Origin: Avena insularis
Taxonomy: Eukaryota; Streptophyta; Magnoliopsida; Poales; Poaceae
Assembly: GCA_023614405.1 (NCBI GenBank)
Contig: CM042685.1
Coordinates: 91,998,684 to 92,062,683, forward strand
Direction: 5' to 3'
Length of the DNA stretch: 64,000 nt
Positions 57,708-64,000 of the stretch are shown here, one piece after another (within the stretch, counting starts at the first letter, position 1; each line of letters starts with the position of its first letter). The position numbers and the translations under genes are program-made. The notes beneath the pieces were generated by a model. It worked only from the letters and a program-made list of their open reading frames with translations, searched no databases and had not been told where the DNA came from.

Positions 57708-60700
57708 CTATCTCCTGTCTAAATTGATTTCAATCCAAACCTTAAGGCTCTGATAATACTTCTTCTTAATTCTAAAAAGGACCCATCTTAATTCCTGGGC
57801 TACAATAGCCTTCCAGGTCACTATCGATGCATGCTGATTGAAAATTTCATTATTTCTGCAAATCCAAATGCCCCAAGTTCCAAGTAGCAGAATTTCCATT
57901 GCAAAAGGGACATTGAGGTATTTTTTAATACTGGCTAAAACTTCAAAGATAGTTGGATCAGCCAAATTGACCTGTGAAATTTCAGCCCAGCAGGCTCTTG
58001 CAAAAGGACATTCCCAAAACAAATGTAGGCTGGTTTCTTCACTATTGCAGCCAGAAGACAGTCATAAGATGCCAGCGAGAAACATTTCCTTTTCAGAAGG
58101 TTTCTAGTGTTGAGTCTATCAAGCAATAAGAGCCAGAAGAAGAATTTGTGTTTTTGCTGACAAGAAGATTTCCATAACCAAGAGAAATGTGGATGAACCG
58201 GCTGGTAACCAGCTAAGGAGCAGTAAGCCTTTTTCACCGAATAATTACTGCCCCAAATGTAAGACCAACAATCAGAATCCCCTTCCCTGCCAGTATTGAG
58301 AATTTGTTCAAGACTTTGATATTCCTGATAAGCTTGTTGGGACAAAGGAAGGTAAAAAGGTCACAGTATTTGGAGTATGCAGAACTCAACAGCGAGAGAT
58401 GTGAGGTTTTTGCATAAGAGGAGGTGAGGAAGCTTATGTTGGAGGCAGCTATCATTCCACATATCGCACCAGAAAAGTGTGGTTTTCCATTTCCAACCAA
58501 GCACTTTGCAAGTCCTTTAAATATGTCAATCAGTTTGAGGTGAGCTTTCCACCAAAAGGATCCCTCAAGACTTCTTCCAGGGAGCTTATCATTACAATAG
58601 TAAGTGTTCCAAACCAGATGAACCCAAGGAATATCCTTATGATTATAAAATTTATCCAAATTCTTCAAAAGAAGAGCAGAATTTTGAACATTAAGATCAA
58701 GAAAACCCAAACCTACCAGGTTCTTGGGTTTACAAACTTTCTCCCATGCTACAAGAGCAAAGGCTCTAGCTTGAACATCGTAGTTTTCTTTCTCCACAAG
58801 CATTGCCTCATATATTTAACCAACTGCTCCTTGATAGTGACAGAAGCTCAAAACAGCTCATGTAATATATGGGAAGGAAGATAACACAGATTTGACTAAC
58901 TGCAATTTCCCCCATAATTAAGAAAGTCAGCAATTCCACACAACCTTCTTTCAATTCTCTGAACAATAGGCAGGAAATGTTCCACAGCAGGTTTATTCAA
59001 GCTCAAGGGCAAACCAAGATATGTAAAAGGCAAGGAACCAGTGAGGCAAGAGAGGGTATTAGTAAAATGCCCAAGCCTCTCAGAGTCCATGTTAATTGGC
59101 ATCATCTGGACTTGGAATAATTGACTTTGAGTCCGATGGAGAGAGCAAAAGTATGTAGGATTGCCATAAGACACAGGAGTTGCTCAGAATCAGCCTTAAG
59201 GATTATTAAAGTGTCATCTGCATCTTGAATCACAGGAAGTCGGGACAGAATACATTCTCGTGGGCAAAGAAAGAAGACCCGGTTCATTGCTTTATTGAGG
59301 ATACTTTGAAGGAGATCGGCAGAACAAACAATAAAGGAGATAAAGGATCTCCTTGTCGACACCTTCTCTACAGTAAAAAATTCCCAGGCACACCATTTAA
59401 AAGCACAGAGGAAGAAGCAGACCCAAAGATCATCTGAATCCAAGAAATCCATTTAGCTCCAAAACCTTTGGCTTTAAGGATATTGATGATAGTAGAATGC
59501 TCAATTCTGTCAAAAGCCTTCTCAAAATCCAACTTAAGAATTAAAATTTCCTCCTTTGACTTGTGGCATTGATCAAGAAATTCAAATGCCCAACCTAAAC
59601 AGTCTTGGATAGATCTTTGCTTGAGGAAACCATATTGATTCTTGTGAACAAGTTTAAGAATGACTTTTTGCGATCATTGGCAGAATCTTGGTGATAATTT
59701 TAAGGACACTATTTAGCAAAGAAATAGGCCTAAAATCAGCAGGGGTCAAAGGAGCAGCAATTTTTGGAATTAGGGTGATAAAGGAAGAATTGATGCTTTC
59801 CAAAGAGGCATGCCCTTCATAGAAATCCACAAGAAGACGCTTCACATCATCCTTAATAATAGGCCAGCAAAGCTTCATGAATTCATTATTAAAGCCATCA
59901 GGGCCTGGGGACTTATCATTAGGCAAATTTGTGATGACTTCCTCAATCTCCTCATCAGAGAAAGGCTTTTCCAAAGCATCCCTTTCTTCCTGGCTTAAGC
60001 AAACACCAGCCAAGTCATTAAGATTGAAATGCATTTCAGGCTTATCCGAAGAGCCCATTCTATTTTTAAAGGAATTCCAAAGAAGATTTGCTTTGCCATC
60101 ATGATCATAAACCTCAAGATCAGAATCATCCTTGAGCATGGAAATGTAATTGTGCCTAAAACTTATGGTAGCTTTGGAGTGAAAGAACTTGGTGTTCTCA
60201 TCCCCCAGCTTAACCCATTTGATTTTTCCTCTCTGTTTCCAATAAGTATTCTGGTCTTGTAAAAGAGAAATAATAAGATTTTTCAGGATATCCCTAAGAT
60301 TCCATTCTTGAACAGTAAGAGTTCTCATTTCCTCCATGATATCAAGCAAGTCAATGGTGGCATTGACATTACAGATTTGTGCCTTTAGGCAAGGAAGCTG
60401 TTTGGCCCAAAGCTTCAGCCCTCTTCTCACATTTTTGAATTTAGCATTGATTTTTTTTGCAGAATCCATAAAACCCACAGGAATGTTCCAGGCATTTTGA
60501 ACAATAGCTTTAAACTCCTTATGATGTAACCAAAGATTTTCAAATCTGAACACCTGAGCTTTGGGAATCATTGTACCAATGGAAATGACACAGGGAGTGT
60601 GATCAGAAGTGGGCTTTGAAAGAGGAGCAACCAAAGTTGAGGGAAAACTCTGAGTCCAGGTAGCAGAAGTAAAAAACCAATCCAATCTTTCCAAGAGTGG

Positions 60701-61289
60701 ATCCTTCTGCATGTTACTCCAAGTGAACTTTCTACCCTTAAGTGGTAATTCAATGAGACCCAAATTATTAATGGCTTCATTGAAGAGAAGCATACCATTC
60801 ACATCTCCACCCAATTTATTTCTATCTGAAGGCTGTCTACAAAAGTTAAAATCTCCCACAATAAGCCAATCCACATCATCAGGCATATCAATGCTGCCAA
60901 ACCAGTCTAAAAATTCAGACTTTTTTTCAGATAAACATGGCCCATAAATGTTGGAGAGGATCCAGGATTTATTGGACAAGAGGGAAGTCAAGGTTATGGA
61001 GATAGAAAACTCATTGAGAAAACAAAGCTGTCCAGAAAACAGGGAGCCATTCCAAATGGTGATCAAGCCTCCAGATGCACCTCTGGAGGGAAGAAATTCA
61101 AACTTGGTAAATTTGGAGGGGCAAAATTTTTTAATGTAGGAGCTATCAAAATCCTCACGCTTAGTTTCTTGGAGACAGATAATGTCACAACCAGACTCCT
61201 CAATTTTGCTTCTAAGAGCAGACCATTTTTTCAGAGTTGATTCCCCTGATATTCCAAATCAAGATCTTCCAAGTTCTTTTGTTATTCAT
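57708..61289 (-). pseudogene. LINE ORF2: endonuclease, reverse transcriptase, zf-RVT
   Basis: ATG at 61289 gives KILIWNIRGINSEK. A run of six A (plus 61226-61231) then shifts the frame before WSALRSKI and ICLQETK (endonuclease Glu). The main frame (61066-59654) holds LIVGDFNFCRQPSD, RLDWFF and SDHTPC (endonuclease Asn/Asp/His) and RT entry KSPGPDGFNNEF and DFRPISLLN. After a frameshift near 59660, RT continues with [13 protein letters not shown]. The catalytic QDADDT (about 59220-59240) replaces the usual QYADDT, and later parts give SLPFTYLGLPLS and FLNYGG. The C-terminus has zf-RVT features (HKFFFWLLLLDRLNTR, FWECPFARACWAEI) and ends at 57708. Several frame changes make it inactive. Confidence 0.88.
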
Positions 61290-61508
61290 TAAGAAACCAG
61301 AAGTAAGTATAGATATGGGGTGATATAAATAGTGTAATCACCCAGGAGAGGAAACAGCAAAAATAGGGACAAAAGTCAACCCAATTCAGGTTACCACAGA
61401 GATGATCCATAATAAGTACCATCCACATTGCAATTTCACAAACACAGAACACATAACAGGGAGTCAACAAGACTCCAGCAAAAGATATAGTTTGATACAT
61501 TAGCACAC

Positions 61509-61785
61509 TTAAGAAGAGGTCTTCTTCTTGGCTTGTCCCACAGTGTACCAGACCCCGGCTTTCTTGCCACCAAAGCCTAAGCTGGAAGAGGTCCTTCCTT
61601 TAGTGCTGCCTTTTGTAGGAGCCTTAACTGCCACATCATTGACCTTCCCTTTCTTGAGCAACCTCTTCTCCAGATCCCCATCCTTTACCTTGCAGAATGA
61701 AGCAGCAAGATTTTTAACCACTTTGGAATTCAGGCAAGGAGGAGCAGCATTACAAACCAGGCAATCAACAATTTGACAATTTAAG
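61509..61785 (-). pseudogene. LINE ORF1 3' end
   Basis: The frame, fused by the insertion to gypsy sequence upstream, reads VDCLVCNAAPPCLNSKVVKNLA, DGDLEKRLLKKGKVND and a Lys/Ser/Thr-rich tail, stopping at 61509. This is the C-terminal part of a plant L1 ORF1 (nucleic-acid binding). The N-terminal domain is missing because of 5' truncation. Confidence 0.6.
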
Positions 61786-62590
61786 TGACTTTTAAAACCC
61801 TCGAAAATCCTTCTACGAACTTGCGGTAGCATCCCTCTAATCCGAGAAATGCACGAAGTTGGGTTTGAGTGGTAGGGGCTTGCCAATCTTCAACATCCTT
61901 CACCTTCGCAGGGTCAACGTAAATTCCTCCGGCTGATACAATATGTCCGAGGAATCCTACCTCCTGTAGCCAGAATTCACATTTGCTAAACTTGGCATAC
62001 AGCTGATGCTCTCTAAGGGTTCCAAGGATGGTCCTTAGGTGTAGCTCATGTTCTTCTTCTGATTTGGAATAAATCAGAATGCCATCAATGAAAACAACGA
62101 CAAACTTATCCAGGAAGTCCATAAAAATCTTATTCATGAGGTTCATGAAATAAGCGGGGGCATTGGTTAATCCAAAAGACATGATAGTATACTCATATAA
62201 TCCATATCTGGTGGTAAAGGCAGTCTTTGGAATATCCTCTGCGCGAATCTTGAGTTGATGATAGCAAGTTCTAAGATCAATCTTAGAAAACACTTTGGCA
62301 CCAGTCAACTGGTCAAACAGGTCTTCTATCTTTGGCAACGGGTACTTGTTCTTGATGGTGACGTCATTCAACTTCCGATAATCCGTACACAAACGGTTAC
62401 CTCCATCTTTCTTATCCACAAATAAAACAGGTGATCTCCATGGTGACACACTTGGTTGGATCAATCCTATCTCCAGCATATTATCCAGTTGCTTCTTCAG
62501 TTCCACTAGTTCCGACGGGTTCATACTATATGGTCTCTGGCAATGGGTCCGGTTCTGGGGATTAGTTCAATGATAAACTCGATATCCCGA
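61786..62590 (-). pseudogene. Tekay-type reverse transcriptase
   Basis: From 62524: [64 protein letters not shown], and [15 protein letters not shown]. At the catalytic site [13 protein letters not shown] stands where FIDDILIYS is expected, so the second catalytic Asp is Gly. Then [17 protein letters not shown], and [18 protein letters not shown] at the LINE junction. A one-base shift just upstream (near 62530) breaks the link PIARD / PYSMNP. Confidence 0.9.
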
Positions 62591-63227
62591 TCTAGGGGCA
62601 TACCGGGCAAAACATCTGGAAATACATGTATTCATAGACTATCCATACTTGGTCAATGGTTGGCTTGGATATACTCTTGTTGCACTTGAATTGACGGGGC
62701 AAGGTTTCAGATATATGCTCGACGGATATTCCGGCTGTACTGGTCATTGTTATGGATTTATTGGCACAGTAAATTAATACTTTATGTTCGGACATCCAAT
62801 CCATTCCTAGTACTACTTCCAAACCTTTAGTTCTAAGTACTATTATATTAGCATAAAAATCTATGCCATGGATTCAGATAGGTACGGCTTTGCAAATTTG
62901 TCTGGCTTTGGTGGCTGAACTAGGGATTTGAACTATCATAACATGCTTCAATTTGGTGGATTGAATCTTACTAGTGCATGCAAATTCTTCAGTAACAAAT
63001 GAGTGCAATGCTCCAGAATCAAACAACACTCTTGCAAGTACTGAGTTAACAGAAAACATACCCAGCACGACATCTGGCGCTTCTTGGGCTTCTTCCGCAT
63101 GCATGAGAAAGAGACGGCCGTTGAGGTTGAGTGAATTCCCTGGGGCGAACCTCCTTCCTGGCTGAACACGACGCGCTGCTGAGCTGGGGCATTTGCATTG
63201 GGGGCTGCAGCAATCTTCTTGGGGCAC
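62591..63227 (-). pseudogene. Tekay-type protease and linker
   Basis: The protease core LARVLFDSGALHSFVTEEFA (about 62985-63045) has the DSGA catalytic triplet plus the downstream VVLGMDWM motif (62790-62822). A linker SITMTSTAGISVEHISE leads to the RT. Frame changes near 63060, 62830 and 62630 separate the pieces. It would process Gag-Pol. Confidence 0.8.
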
Positions 63228-64000
63228 TCATTGGAATAGTGACCCTTGGTTCCACATTCATAACAAGTCACTTGGGACTTGTCCTTTGCTGCAACAAGCA
63301 CAGCATTGCTTTCAGTCCTTGGGGCAGTGTTGGGGTTGGTGGCGGCATGGTTGTTGTTGAACTTGGGTGGGGCACGGTTGAAATTGCTGGGGTTGTTGTT
63401 GTTTCCTCCGGGCCTTGGGTTTCCATGGTTGGGATAGGTCGGACGGTTCATCGGGGGTCTGTTGGTTCTTGGGGCAAATCCTGGAGATGGGTTGGGACGA
63501 TACTTTGGTGTATGGTGGGTTCCTGGTTGATGCATCATGCGACGCTTGCGGTTCTCATTAGCTTGATTGATCTTTCCTTCCATCTAAATGGCAGAGTCAA
63601 CTAAGGCTTCAATATCTGCAAAGAGGATATTGACTAACACTGTCTGCATCTCATCATGCAGACCATTCAGGAATCTCTCCTTCTTCTTGGCTTCGGTGTC
63701 TATCTCATCCGGTGCATACCTAGCCAATGACAAGAATTTGTCACGGTATTCCACTACTGTCATCCTGCCTTGCTTCAATTCTATGAATTCATCTCTCATC
63801 CTCTTGATCAAACCCGGTGGCACATGGGTTATGCTAAACTTGACTTTGAACTCTTCCCAAGTCATCATCTGACCTCCTGTCATCGCGTGATCGCTGTTCC
63901 ACCATACTCTTGCATCTCCAGCCAGGTAGTGGGTAGCAAAAAACACTTTCACGTAAGCTTCCACTCCTGCAACTTCCAGATTGTTCTCCATGGTTTGCAA
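63060..64000 (-). pseudogene. Tekay-type gag (capsid and zinc knuckle), N-terminus beyond window
   Basis: Capsid sequence from the right edge: YVKVFFATHYLAGDARVWW, MMTWEEFKVKFSITHVPP, FIELKQGRMTVVEYRDKFLS, KKERFLNGLHDEMQ, to a stop at 63584-63586. The frame continues directly as MEGKINQANENRKRRM, a Pro/Asn-rich spacer and the intact zinc knuckle CYECGTKGHYSNEC (about 63223-63264). One nonsense codon separates capsid from nucleocapsid; otherwise this gag is well preserved. Confidence 0.88.

Larger units (their letters stand above)
57579..61785 (-). mobile_element. LINE (L1-type non-LTR retrotransposon), 5' truncated
   Basis: Runs on minus from about 61785 to a poly(A) seen on plus as eight Ts (57579-57586). 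It contains the end of ORF1 and a nearly full ORF2 with apurinic endonuclease, RT and zf-RVT parts, as in plant L1 LINEs. The 3' UTR contains a CCCTACTGTTTTACCCTC-type end. It interrupts the chromovirus between RT (EGFSRV) and RNase H (LLKKDKK). No convincing TSD was found; the 5' boundary is placed where gypsy coding stops. Confidence 0.9.
51455..64000 (-). mobile_element. Tekay-type chromovirus (Ty3/gypsy), 5' end beyond window
   Basis: The minus-strand element has its 3' LTR at 51455-55462, a PPT at 55465-55476, and a chromodomain-bearing integrase, RNase H, RT, protease and gag running to the right edge. The gag enters the window's right end mid-gene, so the 5' LTR is outside. The order PR-RT-RH-INT plus a C-terminal chromodomain defines a chromovirus; the long LTR and gag sequence suggest the Tekay/Del clade. 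A LINE (57579-61785) splits RT from RNase H. It is inserted in the right copia arm. Confidence 0.92.

Noticed and set aside
57579..61800. TSD for the LINE
   Set aside because: Flanks TTCTTCAATAA and GTGACTTTTAAAA share no convincing direct repeat; not claimed.
1..64000. CRISPR array, tRNA/rRNA genes, bacterial operons or a defence system
   Set aside because: No spaced palindromic repeats, cloverleaf-like sequence or prokaryotic gene organisation; all recognisable coding is plant transposable-element protein.

Overview
The window is plant nuclear DNA, almost certainly from a large-genome grass, probably Pooideae. The basis is its mix of elements: BARE/Angela-type copia with a 1.84 kb LTR, Tekay- and Reina-type chromoviruses, Stowaway MITEs and grass-type Helitron ends. 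I found no convincing intact host gene, tRNA, rRNA or CRISPR array. Nearly everything is transposable-element DNA nested in older elements, and most coding regions carry stops and frameshifts.

Layout. 1-915: gypsy gag/protease remnant (minus) split by a 169-bp Stowaway-like MITE. 916-4715: candidate Helitron (minus) carrying a 1.1-kb poly(A) non-LTR insertion (1986-3108) with a 17-bp target-site duplication (TSD). 4716-5559: GC-rich unassigned block. 5560-8946: Reina-type gypsy with a 288-bp 5' LTR, cut in RNase H by a Tekay-type LTR fragment (8947-9560). 9561-12908: LTR-like DNA of another family. 13570-21741: second candidate Helitron, hosting a copia element (13860-20270, TSD ACGAA). 21994-22518: hAT-type non-autonomous element (TSD GACCTAGA). 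22732-22900: second MITE of the same family.

22988-40834: promoter/LTR-like DNA and a PF04195-type 'putative gypsy type transposon' gag, split by a complete gag-only gypsy element (25620-39026, TSD TTGGG). That element is itself split by a 4.2-kb solo Tekay-type LTR (30055-34267, TSD ACAAG) containing a 32-bp tandem repeat. 40835-51454: two BARE/Angela-type copia copies head to head, without 5' LTRs, forming a ~7.5-kb imperfect palindrome with a 61-bp centre. 51455-64000: a minus-strand Tekay-type chromovirus (3' LTR 51455-55462; its 5' LTR lies beyond the window) whose reverse transcriptase is split from RNase H by a 4.2-kb LINE (57579-61785).

The nesting order can be read from intact TSDs and coding joints: PF04195 element, then gag-only gypsy, then solo LTR; PF04195 element, then copia, then Tekay chromovirus, then LINE; Helitron, then copia. 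The most unusual items are the head-to-head copia palindrome, the LTR-borne gag frame of the 13860 copia, the 1.1-kb GC-rich non-LTR insertion, and the 32-bp repeat expansion in the solo LTR. No undescribed molecular system is evident.
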